Positions 1-8,905 of a stretch of DNA of 64,000 bases are shown in pieces. The notes under the pieces were generated by a model, which was not told the origin of the DNA, searched no databases, and saw only the letters and a list, made by a program, of their open reading frames with translations. Both the position numbers and the translations under genes were made by a program. The stretch comes from an uncultured Collinsella sp. (GTDB lineage Bacteria > Actinomycetota > Coriobacteriia > Coriobacteriales > Coriobacteriaceae): NCBI GenBank assembly GCA_900552385.1, contig URZI01000006.1:36593-100592 (forward strand), written 5' to 3'. Every line of letters begins with the position of its first letter. Position 1 is the stretch's first letter.

Positions 1-1058
1 TCGAAGACGTCGGCGTTAACCTCACCGTGCTCGCAGGAGACACCGGAGATGTCGGCGGGCAGCGGGTGCATAAAGATGGTGTCCTGGCCGTTGGCAGTCT
101 TCTCCATGAGCTCGGTCGTGGAGCACCAGTCCTGATGGGTGGCGTTCTGGGCGAGCAGCTCCTTCTCGAGCGCGGCGATGCCGGCGTCGTCGCCCTCGGC
201 GTACAGATTGGTGCGCTTCTCCATGGCGGCAAACGGAGCCCAGCTCTTGGGGATCACGATGTCGGCGCCCTCGAAGGCCTCGGCCATGGTGTTGACCTGC
301 TTAAAGGTGGTGCCGGACTCGGCGGCATAGCCCTTGGCGCGCTCGACGACCTCGGGCATGAGGTCGTAGCCCTCGGGGTGGGCCAGGGTGACGTCCATGC
401 CAAAGCGGGGCAGCAGGCTGATCAGCGACTGCGGGCAGGACAGCGGCTTGCCGTAAGAGGGCGAATAGGCCCAGGTGACGGCAACCTTCTTGCCCTTGAG
501 GTTCTCGAGGCCGCCAAACTCGTTGATGAGGTAGAGCATGTCGGCAGAGGACTGCGTGGGGTGATCGGAGTCGGACTGCAGGGAGATGAGCGTGGGACGG
601 TGATCCAGAACGCCGTCCTCGTAAGCCTGCTGGACAGACTCGGAGACCTCGGCCATGTAGGCGTCGCCCTTGCCGATGTACATATCGTCGCGGATGCCGA
701 TGACGTCGGCCATGAAGGAGATCATGGTAGCGGTCTCGCGGACGGTCTCGCCGTGGGCGATCTGGGACTTCTTCTCGTCCAGGTCCTGCAGCTCAAGGCC
801 GAGCAGGTTGGCGGCCTTAGAGAAGGAGAAGCGCGTACGGGTGGAGTTGTCGCGGAACAGGGAGACGGCCAGGCCCGAGTCGAAGATCTTGGACGAAACG
901 TTGTTCTCACGCAGCTCGCGCAGGGCGTCGGCGACGATGTAGAGAGCCTTGAGCTCATCGGTGGTCTTGTCCCAGGTATGCAGGAAGTCGCTGCCGTACA
1001 TACCCTTAAAGTCGAGACCGTTCAGCTGCTCGACGAGCTCGGTAAACTTAGCGTCCAT
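1..1058 (-). CDS. ygeW: Knotted carbamoyltransferase YgeW (3' end outside the window)
   Basis: Carbamoyltransferase of the aspartate/ornithine carbamoyltransferase superfamily. The reverse strand reads from ATG at 1058 through about 352 codons with no stop before the window edge, so the C-terminus is missing. The carbamoyl-phosphate motif STRTR is at residues 72-76, and HPLPAD lies near the visible end. An AAAGGA ribosome binding site precedes the ATG. It is the third gene of ygeX-ygeY-ygeW, the same trio as in E. coli and in gut purine-degradation clusters. The YgeW family has no settled substrate; a role in late purine/ureido breakdown is inferred from context. Confidence 0.93.
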   Translation of the reverse strand, partial: MDAKFTELVEQLNGLDFKGMYGSDFLHTWDKTTDELKALYIVADALRELRENNVSSKIFDSGLAVSLFRDNSTRTRFSFSKAANLLGLELQDLDEKKSQIAHGETVRETATMISFMADVIGIRDDMYIGKGDAYMAEVSESVQQAYEDGVLDHRPTLISLQSDSDHPTQSSADMLYLINEFGGLENLKGKKVAVTWAYSPSYGKPLSCPQSLISLLPRFGMDVTLAHPEGYDLMPEVVERAKGYAAESGTTFKQVNTMAEAFEGADIVIPKSWAPFAAMEKRTNLYAEGDDAGIAALEKELLAQNATHQDWCSTTELMEKTANGQDTIFMHPLPADISGVSCEHGEVNADVF

Positions 1059-1258
1059 GGAAATGTCCTTTCTAAAGATGAAACGATCGCAATGAGTTGA
1101 TGCGCTCCGGCATGCGCGTGTGGCAGAACATGCAGAGCACCATGACGAGGACCCGCCACCGTTGAGGAAGCATGGGAGATAACGACCGCGGGCCCCAAGT
1201 CAACAGGGGGTGCCGGGGACACGAGCGGCCCCCGGCTCAACAAAATCGAGGAATGGGA

Positions 1259-2644
1259 CTAATCGATCTTGTTGTTGGTCAGACCGGCGCGGAACACGGT
1301 GGCGTCGCCATCGGCCTGGCTCGGATCGTAGAGGTTCAGGGCAGCCACGTACATGGCGGCAGCGGTGACCAGGTCGTCCTTGTAGGTGACCTCGTTGGGA
1401 GCGTGAGCCTGAGACTCGGCACCCGGGCCAAAGCCCACGCAGGGGATGCCGTAGCGGCCCTGGATGGAAACGCAGTTCGTGGAGAAGGTCCACTTGTCGC
1501 ACAGCGGACGACCGGTGCGCTTGTCCATGCTGGGCTCGCAGCCGATGCGCTCGTCACCAAACATAGCCTTGTGGGCGTCGACGAGGGCCTTGACGTGCGG
1601 AGCGGTCTCCTTGTTGATCCACGTGGGGAAGTAAGCCTCGGTCTCGTAGACCTCGCCGGTCCAGGACGGACGGTCGTACATGTACATGGAGACCTTCACG
1701 TCGTCGCCGTACTTCTTGGCAGCCGGCAGGTTGCGGATCTCGTCCAGGCAGGACTCCCAGGTCTCACCGGCGGTCATGCGACGGTCGATGGAGATGGCGC
1801 AGGAGTCGGCCACGGCGCAACGGCTGGGGCTGGTGTAGAAGATCTGGCTGACGGTGCAGGTGCCGCGGCCCAGGAAGCGGGCGTCCTCGAAGTGCTCGGG
1901 GTTGTATTTGGGGTCGAGCATCTTGACGAGACCCTTGATGTCGGTCGACTCGTCGCAGCCGTTGTTGTTGAGGGCGCGGACGTCGGCGATGATGTCGGCC
2001 ATCTTGTAGATGGCGTTGTCGCCGCGGTCGGGAGCAGAGCCGTGGCAGGAGGTGCCGTGAACGTCGACGCGGATCTCCATGCGGCCGCGGTGACCGCGAT
2101 AGATGCCGCCGTCGGTGGGCTCGGTGGAAATGACGAACTCGGGCTTAATGCCGTCCTTGTTGTAGATGTACTGCCAGCACATGCCGTCGCAGTCCTCTTC
2201 CTGGACGGTGCCGACGACCATGATCTTGTAGCCCTCGGGGATGAGGCCCATGTCCTTCATCATCTTGGCAGCGTAGGTAGCGGAAGCCATGCCACCCTCC
2301 TGGTCGGAGCCGCCGCGGCCGTAGATGATCTCATCGGTCTCGTAGCCCTCATAGGGATCGGCATCCCAGTTCTCGATGTTGCCGATGCCGACGGTGTCGA
2401 TGTGGGAGTCGATGGCGATGATCTTGTCGCCCTCGCCCATAAAGCCCATGACGTTGCCCAGGCCGTCGACCTTGACCTCGTCATAGCCAAGGTTCTCCAT
2501 CTCGGCCTTGATGCAAGCAACAACCTCACCCTCCTCGCAGGACTCAGAGGGATGGGAGATCATAGCGCGCAGGAAGCGAGTCATGTCGGCGCGGTGAGAC
2601 TCAGCAGCAGCCTTGATAGCGTCGAAATCGAGTTCTTTAGCCAT
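1259..2644 (-). CDS. ygeY: YgeY family M20 metallopeptidase/amidohydrolase
   Basis: Zinc-dependent M20 hydrolase of 461 residues, the size of YgeY proteins. Metal-site landmarks are visible: AIDSHIDTVG near residue 80, GRGGSDQEGG near 110 and the EED pair (VQEEDCDG) near 148. The dimerisation region follows (HGTSCHGSAP). It lies 74 nt downstream of ygeX on the same strand and about 200 nt upstream of ygeW, so the three are probably co-transcribed. The reaction is not established; hydrolysis of a ureido or amide intermediate of purine catabolism is an inference from the conserved cluster. Confidence 0.93.
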   Translation of the reverse strand: MAKELDFDAIKAAAESHRADMTRFLRAMISHPSESCEEGEVVACIKAEMENLGYDEVKVDGLGNVMGFMGEGDKIIAIDSHIDTVGIGNIENWDADPYEGYETDEIIYGRGGSDQEGGMASATYAAKMMKDMGLIPEGYKIMVVGTVQEEDCDGMCWQYIYNKDGIKPEFVISTEPTDGGIYRGHRGRMEIRVDVHGTSCHGSAPDRGDNAIYKMADIIADVRALNNNGCDESTDIKGLVKMLDPKYNPEHFEDARFLGRGTCTVSQIFYTSPSRCAVADSCAISIDRRMTAGETWESCLDEIRNLPAAKKYGDDVKVSMYMYDRPSWTGEVYETEAYFPTWINKETAPHVKALVDAHKAMFGDERIGCEPSMDKRTGRPLCDKWTFSTNCVSIQGRYGIPCVGFGPGAESQAHAPNEVTYKDDLVTAAAMYVAALNLYDPSQADGDATVFRAGLTNNKID

Positions 2645-2718
2645 TGTTCATAACCTTTCAAACGAAGGAATCTACCTGTGAGGTGGCGGAGCGATACCTA
2701 TTTACTCCGCCCCAACGA

Positions 2719-3933
2719 TTAACAAGTGGGATATTCGCCTTCCCAAACAATTCGACGATACTGGTCGGGGTCCGTGTCACCTTCCGTGGAGAAGCAGAGC
2801 ACGGAGCTCGTCTTATCCAGGCCGATGAGTTCCTTGAGCTCGGCGTACTCGGAATCGAGCATGAGGGTCTCGACCAGGCCGGTGGTCACAGCGCCGGACT
2901 CGCCGGAGATGACGCGCGGGTCGCCCTTCTCGGGAGCGCCCAGGGTGCGCATGCCGCGAGCGGTGACCCAGTCGGGGCAGGACACGAAGGCGGTGGCATG
3001 GTTGCGCAGGATATCCCAGCCCAGGATGTTGGGCTCGCCGCAGCACAGACCGGCCATGATGGAGGGCATGTCACCGTCCACGATACGCGGATCGCCGTCG
3101 CCGGCGGCAGCGCCCTTGTACAGGCAGGCGGCCGGAGCGCACTCGACCACGACGAAGGTGGGCGGGTTATCGGGATACAGGTTGGTGAAGTAGCCCACCA
3201 CGGCGCCGGCGAGCGAACCCACGCCAGCCTGGACAAACACGTGCGTCGGGCGGTTGATGGCCATCTCGCGCAGCTGCTCGGCAGCCTCGGAAGCCATGGT
3301 GCCGTAGCCCTCCATGATCCAAGACGGGATCTTCTCGTAGCCCTCCCAGGCGGTGTCCTGAACGATGACGCCGCGCTCGCAGGCGTCGGCCTCGGCGGCG
3401 GCCATGCGCACGCACTCGTCGTAGTTGACCTCTTCGATGGTCACCGTGGCGCCCTCGGCGGCGATGTTGTCGAAGCGAGGCTTGGTGGAACCCTTGGGCA
3501 TGTGCACGACGGCCTTCTGACCCAGCTTGTTGGCAGCCCATGCCACGCCGCGGCCATGGTTGCCGTCGGTGGCGGTAAAGAAGGTGGCCTGGCCAAAGTC
3601 CTTGGCAAGCTGATCGGAAGTCAGGTAATCGAAGGTGCAGTCGGCAACGTCCTTGCCGGTCTCATCGGCAATGTAGTTGGCCATGGCAAACGAGCCGCCC
3701 AGAACCTTAAAGGCGTTGAGGCCAAAGCGATAGCTCTCGTCCTTAACGCACAGGTTGGACAGGCCCAGGCGCGCAGCCTGACCGTCCAGACGGGCAAGCG
3801 GAGTGACGGTATATTGAGGGAACGACTGGTGGAAGGCACGGGCCTTCTTCACGTGGTCGAGGCTCATGATTCCCAAGTGCTTGTCATCGCTCTTGGGCAT
3901 CGTGTTGCCCGCCCACTGGATCTTATCGGCCAT
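2719..3933 (-). CDS. ygeX: Diaminopropionate ammonia-lyase
   Basis: PLP-dependent enzyme that splits 2,3-diaminopropionate to pyruvate and ammonia through a 2-aminoacrylate intermediate. It has 404 residues, close to the roughly 400 of E. coli YgeX. The expected PLP lysine is K76 in LNAFKVLGG, and the cofactor-cradling ATDGNHGRGVAW is near residue 120. An AAGGAG site precedes the ATG. It is the first gene of the ygeXYW unit and is divergent from the regulator at 4211; the shared gap contains twin palindromes that probably control it. The aminoacrylate product ties it functionally to the RidA gene at 27185. Confidence 0.95.
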   Translation of the reverse strand: MADKIQWAGNTMPKSDDKHLGIMSLDHVKKARAFHQSFPQYTVTPLARLDGQAARLGLSNLCVKDESYRFGLNAFKVLGGSFAMANYIADETGKDVADCTFDYLTSDQLAKDFGQATFFTATDGNHGRGVAWAANKLGQKAVVHMPKGSTKPRFDNIAAEGATVTIEEVNYDECVRMAAAEADACERGVIVQDTAWEGYEKIPSWIMEGYGTMASEAAEQLREMAINRPTHVFVQAGVGSLAGAVVGYFTNLYPDNPPTFVVVECAPAACLYKGAAAGDGDPRIVDGDMPSIMAGLCCGEPNILGWDILRNHATAFVSCPDWVTARGMRTLGAPEKGDPRVISGESGAVTTGLVETLMLDSEYAELKELIGLDKTSSVLCFSTEGDTDPDQYRRIVWEGEYPTC

Positions 3934-4025
3934 ACGGTGAACTCCTTAAGTCCTCTCTTGCCGGCCCCCGCATACGCGTTTCAGCCCATTCCCATTCATG
4001 CGACTGAACTTTTATGTGGATGCCA

Positions 4026-4091
4026 AACAAAAAGTTTGTTAGCACTGTTCTATCACACTTTTTGATTGGAAAACCTAACAAATTGTTTGTT
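4026..4091. promoter_or_regulatory. Twin AACAAA-N3-TTTGTT operators
   Basis: Two perfect 6-bp-arm palindromes with 3-nt spacers occur at 4026-4040 and 4077-4091. Their centres are 51 bp apart, close to five helical turns. They lie in the 277-bp gap between the divergent ygeX and the regulator at 4211. Two identical operators on one face of the DNA suggest cooperative binding by one dimeric regulator, possibly the YheO-type protein encoded next door. The protein assignment is an inference. Confidence 0.7.
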
Positions 4092-4210
4092 GCCGTAATC
4101 GGTACTTTTTCGCCGCCGAACGGTCATGAATTGCCTTGTTGATGGATTTGTTTGCGAACAGATGTGGTTTATGGCAAAGTGTGCCCAAACTAATTTTTAG
4201 GAAGGCACCC

Positions 4211-4864
4211 ATGACCCCCGCACAGATTGAGTTTTACAAGCGCCTCGCACACGGCCTGGCGCTCCAATTTGGCCCCAACTGCGAAGTCGTCGTCCACGAT
4301 CTGGAGACCGAGGACGTGGACCACTCCATCGTAGTGATCGAAAACGGCCACGTCAGCGGGCGCAAACTGGGTGACGGCCCCAGCCATATTGTGTTTGAGT
4401 CCATGCACGAGGGCACCACCGACGTGCACGACCGCGAGCCATACCTCACCAAAACCACCGATGGCAAGCTGCTCAAGTCCTCGACCATCTTTATCCGCAA
4501 CGACGAGGGCAAGCCCGTCGGCATTTTGGGCATCAACTTTGACATTACGCTTATGAAGGCTTTTGAGCGTTCGCTCGACGCCTTTACCGGCACCGGCGGC
4601 ACGGGCTATACCGAGCCCGAGCCCATTACCAAGAACATCGGCGACCTGCTCGAGGACCTGCTGCACGAGTGCGAGCAGTTTGTGGGCAAGCCCGCGGCAC
4701 TCATGACCAAAGACGAGCGCATTCGTGCCATTGGCTACCTCGACCGTCGCGGTGCCTTCCTCATTTCCAAGTCGAGCGAGCGCGCCTGCGAGTTCTTTGG
4801 CATCTCCAAGTACAGCTTCTATAGCTACCTCAATGAGGCCAAGGCGGCGGCCGGCGACAAGTAG
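4211..4864 (+). CDS. YheO-type PAS/HTH transcriptional regulator
   Basis: DNA-binding regulator of 217 residues with an N-terminal YheO-like PAS domain (about residues 5-115, including HSIVVIENGHVSGRKLGD) and a C-terminal helix-turn-helix (about 155-215) that ends in the family pattern IGYLDRRGAFLISKSS...FFGISKYSFYSYLNEA. The ATG at 4211 is chosen because AGGAAGG lies just upstream; an in-frame ATG at 4136 has no such site. It is divergent from ygeXYW and resembles the regulator at 26416 beside the other purine block, so it probably senses a purine-derived ligand. The ligand is unknown. Confidence 0.85.
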   Translation: MTPAQIEFYKRLAHGLALQFGPNCEVVVHDLETEDVDHSIVVIENGHVSGRKLGDGPSHIVFESMHEGTTDVHDREPYLTKTTDGKLLKSSTIFIRNDEGKPVGILGINFDITLMKAFERSLDAFTGTGGTGYTEPEPITKNIGDLLEDLLHECEQFVGKPAALMTKDERIRAIGYLDRRGAFLISKSSERACEFFGISKYSFYSYLNEAKAAAGDK

Positions 4865-4987
4865 GCACTCGCCTGGATTGCCCCTCCCCTTTTGGGCGCG
4901 AGTTCTGGAAAGCACGAATCCAAGACCGAGCCGCTTGGGAAGTTCCATATAATCGATGTCATTAGTATTTCGAAAGGATGGAACAGA

Positions 4988-5974
4988 ATGGCGTTGAGCA
5001 AGGCATCATGCACCGGTCGCGGATTGATTCCGGCAATTGGTGGACATGTGCACCGCATGTTCGATGAGAGTGAAGACGACCTGTTTTCGCTGAGCCTTGA
5101 CGACGTGATGGATGATCGCCCGTGGACCGCCGACGAACTCATGGGCGGCGGGGCTCGCCCGTCAAATCCCAATCCCGCACTTGCGCCTAAGACCGCATCT
5201 GCGCCGACTCCTGCGCAGTCGCCTGTTTCGACGCCCGCGCCTACGCCCGCACCCACTTCGGCGCCCACGCCCGCTCCCCGCCCCGCAAGCGACCCGTCCG
5301 AGACGGCGGCATTTCTCGCTGCAGCGACGCAGGGCAAATCGGCCGACAGCACCGTTATGTACAGCGCCCAGCAGTTGCCTGTTCCTGCGGCACGCAAGCC
5401 TCCGGTCGCAAGGCTCGATGAGCCCGTTGCCCATCAGGTTGCCTACGATTCCTGGGCTGCAGCCGATCTGGATGAGACCTCTACCGGCATGCCGGCGCTC
5501 GACGTTCCAGTTAACCCGCTTTTTGCCGCCAACACGAGCGCCGCGGACTATGAGGGCGGTGCGGCATATTCCGATTATCCCGATGGCTATGCTGGCACCG
5601 GTCGCATCGAGACCGAGGATTATGGCACCGCATCGAGCGATTATCTCAACGATCCGTACACTGCCACACCTGCACCGGAATATGACCCGGAGGCCGCGTC
5701 CGCACCGGCGTATACCAAAAGCACGGGCGAAGAGCGCTTCGCCGATTATTACGCCGAGGAAAAGGCGCTGCGTTTCTCGGAATTTCCGCAGGCAGTCAAG
5801 GTTGCCTTTATCGCCATTATCATTGCCCTGCTCGGTGTCATTGCGTTTGAGGGATTCCAGCTGTTCCGCGGCCCCACCCAAGCGGAGTCGGAGACCCAGC
5901 AAAAAGAGGACGATAACCAGTACCTGGACATCAACACCCTCAAGGGCGACCCCAACGACGAGGACGACGAATAA
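4988..5974 (+). CDS. Pro/Ala-rich single-pass membrane protein
   Basis: Predicted protein of 328 residues without a recognised family. Residues about 55-100 are a low-complexity Pro/Ala/Thr tract. A hydrophobic segment (VAFIAIIIALLGVIAFEGF) near residues 275-293 is followed by an acidic tail ending in DEDDE. This layout suggests a long N-terminal cytoplasmic region and one C-terminal membrane anchor. The ATG at 4988 is preferred because AAAGGATGG precedes it. A strong terminator follows directly. The gene begins about 120 nt after the regulator and may have its own promoter. Function unknown. Confidence 0.75.
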   Translation: MALSKASCTGRGLIPAIGGHVHRMFDESEDDLFSLSLDDVMDDRPWTADELMGGGARPSNPNPALAPKTASAPTPAQSPVSTPAPTPAPTSAPTPAPRPASDPSETAAFLAAATQGKSADSTVMYSAQQLPVPAARKPPVARLDEPVAHQVAYDSWAAADLDETSTGMPALDVPVNPLFAANTSAADYEGGAAYSDYPDGYAGTGRIETEDYGTASSDYLNDPYTATPAPEYDPEAASAPAYTKSTGEERFADYYAEEKALRFSEFPQAVKVAFIAIIIALLGVIAFEGFQLFRGPTQAESETQQKEDDNQYLDINTLKGDPNDEDDE

Positions 5975-6003
5975 CAAATGCCAAAAATTGAGGGTCGTAG
6001 ACC

Positions 6004-6045
6004 AAATCAACCCCGTGCGCCCATTGCCGCACGGGGTTGATTTTT
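6004..6045 (+). terminator. Intrinsic terminator after the membrane protein gene
   Basis: A perfect 16-bp stem (6004-6019 with 6028-6043, outer bases AAATCAACCCCGTGCG) encloses an 8-nt loop and runs into TTTTT. It starts 30 nt after the stop codon at 5974. Confidence 0.92.
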
Positions 6046-6191
6046 GTCCGCACGCGCTGATAGACTCCATCGTGTCTGCAAGGAGCGGGCGCGTTTTATC
6101 CAGAGTCGGGGTAGAGAGTTGGCTCCACGATCCCGACGCCAACCGACCAAGAGGCACGGTGGCCCTGCCAGCATCGATGAAAGGAGTCCGT

Positions 6192-6614
6192 ATGGACAAT
6201 TTCTCTGTGCGCAGCGAGCGCAACTTCCACAACCTGGTCGTCAAACCGAATCACATGCATCTTCTGGATAAGCCAAATGGCTACGCCTCGGCCATGGTCA
6301 AGAGCAGCCTTTCCCACCAGATGCGCTTTACGGTGCAGGTGCTCGAGGAAGAGCTCTGCGACGCCGACGACCCGCACGTACTGCAGATCAAGCTGCTCGG
6401 AGACGATTCGCGTGAGCCGTCGAGTTGGATGCTGTTTGCCGACGGCGCGTGCATCGTGGACGGATCCGGTGCCTTTGCCCGTGAGTGCTTCTGCGAGGGA
6501 GCCGAGGTGTTTTTGGACCTGTGCCGAGATGCCGTCGGGGCTGCCGAGCTGCGCCAGTGGAGCCAGAGGGAGTACGAACTGCTGAGCGCCGCGCGTGGGG
6601 TTGCGGGGATGTAG
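6192..6614 (+). CDS. Hypothetical protein, 140 aa
   Basis: An open frame of 140 residues starts at ATG 6192 behind a good AAAGGAG site. The translation (MDNFSVRSERNFHNLVVKPN) is mixed and protein-like, with acidic patches and no membrane segment. I recognise no domain. A longer in-frame extension upstream crosses the previous gene and its terminator and is rejected. It stands alone between a terminator and the accessory region. Function unknown. Confidence 0.7.
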   Translation: MDNFSVRSERNFHNLVVKPNHMHLLDKPNGYASAMVKSSLSHQMRFTVQVLEEELCDADDPHVLQIKLLGDDSREPSSWMLFADGACIVDGSGAFARECFCEGAEVFLDLCRDAVGAAELRQWSQREYELLSAARGVAGM

Positions 6615-6665
6615 GCAGACGCAGGCGGCGTGCAGCCGTTGCACGCCGCCGCTCAGGCCACGCGA

Positions 6666-6701
6666 TGTCAAAAGACTGACACTTGTGTATGCCTTTTGAC
6701 A
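6666..6701. other. Stem-loop TGTCAAAAG / CTTTTGACA
   Basis: A perfect 9-bp inverted repeat (6666-6674 and 6693-6701) with an 18-nt loop lies about 50 nt after the gene ending at 6614. There is no T-run, so it is either a weak terminator or an operator. The rest of 6615-6856 shows nothing I can interpret. Confidence 0.5.
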
Positions 6702-6856
6702 GTCCGAAAGCGCTAGCGAAGTTCATTGATGCCGCGGCTAGATGCGCAGCAGTAAAGAGATGCTGAATACAAATCGCACCCATCTCCAATGGATCCAACA
6801 CGTCAAAATAAGCACAGATACCCGAGCGCTTATGCTACATGGAAGCACAGAGAGGC

Positions 6857-6889
6857 CCGCGTTCCGAACCACCACAGCTCGGAACGCGG
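6857..6889 (-). terminator. Hairpin after the candidate nuclease gene
   Basis: A perfect 11-bp stem CCGCGTTCCGA / TCGGAACGCGG with an 11-nt loop sits 11 nt beyond the stop codon of the minus-strand gene ending at 6900. The T-run is weak, so its terminator role rests mainly on position. Confidence 0.65.
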
Positions 6890-6899
6890 ACCCCAGCAA

Positions 6900-8549
6900 C
6901 TAATTCTTTTCGGATAATCCCAATCCAGTAATCTCCTGATAGCGCCGCTTCAACATATACGCATCGGGAAGCCTAGAGATCCTCTGATGAATCAACTCAT
7001 TAAAATCCGCCAGATTTCCGATTACGACATCGATGCCGCCAGCAGCGTTGAGCAAATCGACGTACGTCATAAAGCGAAACTCGAACGGAATGCCCTCGAT
7101 TTCCTTTGTGCATCCATCATGAAAGTCAATCAGTCTCGAAACGTCATGGGCAACGTACGTGACTCTAACGGTCATGTCGTAGGGTTCGTTGCGCAACTTC
7201 GCCTCGTGCTCGTGGTAGCGCACAGTTTCATGCAGGGAGTTAATGTGCGCCTGAATGTACTCATCCCGCAGACCGCCACCGTGTGCCTCATAGGCCTCGA
7301 TATGTGCACGATTTGAAAGGTCCAAGTATTCAACATCGCCATATTTGCGCCCCGAAGCGTTCGTCTCGTTCACGGAAGAGCCGAGACCCCTTGCGAACCA
7401 GCCCTCTTCCGGATGAATGCAGCGGGTAAGGAAATCTACCAGCCTCTGATCGAGAACGCCCTTGGTTAAACTGTTTGAGATCCCCACGCGCTTGACAAAA
7501 GCCTTGATGGAATCGACGCCGATCGGCTCCAAAGGCGTCTTCGTTTGACGAGAATCGGCAATGAGAATCAAATAACAACGAATAATGTGAGCAACGCGTC
7601 TTCTCGTCGTGTAGGGCAACTCTGCCAGAATGCTAAAGACATCGGCAAGCAGAATCGAGCCGTTCCCAGTCTGCCGGGAGAGTTTCGTTTCGGCCCATGC
7701 TTCGTCAAGTGAATAGACGGACTTGGCGTTGTTGAGGTATGGATTCTCCTGAGTGGGATGATACATGGAGTTCCAAAGCGCCTTTACATTGCTCGAACGG
7801 GGCGTGCATTCGTAAATCGCCCTGCCGGGGAATCTGTCAACCATCTCAAGCGTAAGCAACTCAAAGTAGAGCATAAACTGGTACGGCTCAAAAGGAATGA
7901 GGCCCAAGTCGATAACATCGTCGGCAAGCGTATCGCATCTCGAGAACGATCCGAGAAGGCCTCGGAAAGTTTCTCCAGCGACGTCAGGTTCGATATCACC
8001 AAACAGGGCGGCGACGTCTGAAACGTCAGTTTCATGTATTCCGGCTATCCTCTCAGAGCCGAAGGGCGGGTCAATACCGATAGAACTGATTACAGCATTG
8101 ATGGCGTCGAAAGTTGCGGCAGGAACGTTAAGAATGCCTCTAATCCTATCGAGACCGAGGTGTTGCTCCACGACAAGGGTACGAATGAGCGGAGCACAGC
8201 CAATCAAAGCGATTGCATGACTCCTTGCCATGAACTGCTTCTCCTCGAGTTTTTCTTCGAGCTTGAAGTAGCCGTTCGCGAGCTCTTCCATTTCATGGTC
8301 GACGCCAACCGCGGCGCTAATGACGTCCTTCAATTCCTTTGAGGGACTATCGTAGTTCTCAAGCCAAAAGCTCCACATCTCGCTGAAGCGATCGGAGATC
8401 TCTTCGGCGGGAATCCTGGATTCCTCAGGGCCGTTCTCGTAATAGTCCGCAACCTGAATCGCGGCGCTTTCCATCGAGTTCGGATCTATAGGCAGGGACG
8501 CTGCCAGGAGCGCTTCGCATATTTCAGAAATGTTTGCACTGCTACTCAT
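6900..8549 (-). CDS. Candidate restriction endonuclease of a type II-like module
   Basis: A 549-residue protein with no family I can name. Its start overlaps the upstream Xre gene by 8 nt, and that gene is divergent from an m5C methyltransferase, which is the layout of many type II restriction-modification systems. One segment resembles a PD-(D/E)XK core: D405 in KYGDVEY, then 13 residues on E418 in HIEAYEAH, after a helical region. The usual lysine would be replaced by Y420 or a neighbour. Codon use is visibly more AT-rich than in the surrounding genes, consistent with transfer. The nuclease call is inferred from context plus this weak motif. Confidence 0.55.
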   Translation of the reverse strand: MSSSANISEICEALLAASLPIDPNSMESAAIQVADYYENGPEESRIPAEEISDRFSEMWSFWLENYDSPSKELKDVISAAVGVDHEMEELANGYFKLEEKLEEKQFMARSHAIALIGCAPLIRTLVVEQHLGLDRIRGILNVPAATFDAINAVISSIGIDPPFGSERIAGIHETDVSDVAALFGDIEPDVAGETFRGLLGSFSRCDTLADDVIDLGLIPFEPYQFMLYFELLTLEMVDRFPGRAIYECTPRSSNVKALWNSMYHPTQENPYLNNAKSVYSLDEAWAETKLSRQTGNGSILLADVFSILAELPYTTRRRVAHIIRCYLILIADSRQTKTPLEPIGVDSIKAFVKRVGISNSLTKGVLDQRLVDFLTRCIHPEEGWFARGLGSSVNETNASGRKYGDVEYLDLSNRAHIEAYEAHGGGLRDEYIQAHINSLHETVRYHEHEAKLRNEPYDMTVRVTYVAHDVSRLIDFHDGCTKEIEGIPFEFRFMTYVDLLNAAGGIDVVIGNLADFNELIHQRISRLPDAYMLKRRYQEITGLGLSEKN

Positions 8550-8805
8550 TTACACGCTCCCATAAAGGTTGAGGCTCATAAGCGATAAGGCCATCAAGAT
8601 CGTCGCTTACCGCACTGAAGGTTAATCCGCAGGCACAAAGCACTTGAGAAAGCTCAGAGACAGTTATGCGCTTGGAGCCACTTTCCAGTTTCGAAATCGA
8701 CGCTTGCTGGCATCCCGTTGCCTCAGCGAGCGCCGCCTGTGACATCCCGGAGCGTCTCCGCCATTTAGCGATAAGTCTCCCGAGAGAAAGATTGAAGTCT
8801 TCCAT
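8542..8805 (-). CDS. Xre-family HTH regulator (controller-like)
   Basis: A small 87-residue protein that is almost entirely a Cro/C1-type helix-turn-helix (residues about 8-62: MSQAALAEATGCQQASISKL). I chose the ATG at 8805 because AAGGGGG lies upstream; in-frame ATGs at 8832 and 8850 lack a site and would run into the operator region. It overlaps the start of the candidate nuclease gene, implying translational coupling. By analogy with C-proteins of restriction-modification systems it may time expression of nuclease and methylase from the palindromic gap at 8841-8882. Confidence 0.85.
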   Translation of the reverse strand: MEDFNLSLGRLIAKWRRRSGMSQAALAEATGCQQASISKLESGSKRITVSELSQVLCACGLTFSAVSDDLDGLIAYEPQPLWERVNE

Positions 8806-8840
8806 AAACGCCCCCTTCCGGCAGCAACCCATGCTTGTAT

Positions 8841-8882
8841 ATGATATCATCTCATGAGCTCATTCCATATTGGAATGAGCTC
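8841..8882. promoter_or_regulatory. Chain of palindromes in the methylase/regulator promoter gap
   Basis: Three palindromes abut here: ATGATATCAT (8841-8850), CTCATGAG (8851-8858), and a perfect 12-bp-arm repeat GAGCTCATTCCA-TAT-TGGAATGAGCTC (8856-8882). The last ends 8 nt before the methylase AGGAGG site. Position and symmetry fit an operator for the divergent Xre protein. Both ends of the long repeat are GAGCTC hexamers. Confidence 0.75.
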
Positions 8883-8905
8883 TACTATTCAGGAGGATTG
8901 CTTTA

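Noticed and set aside
1172..2653. Long plus-strand Gly/Val/Asp-rich frames opposite ygeY, and similar ones opposite xdhD, fusA and rpoC
   Set aside because: They are antisense shadows created by GC-rich codon bias, with no conserved motifs or start signals.
5112..6191. Arg/Pro-rich frame running into the 140-aa gene
   Set aside because: It is the out-of-frame shadow of the membrane protein gene and crosses its terminator; only the part from ATG 6192 has its own ribosome binding site.
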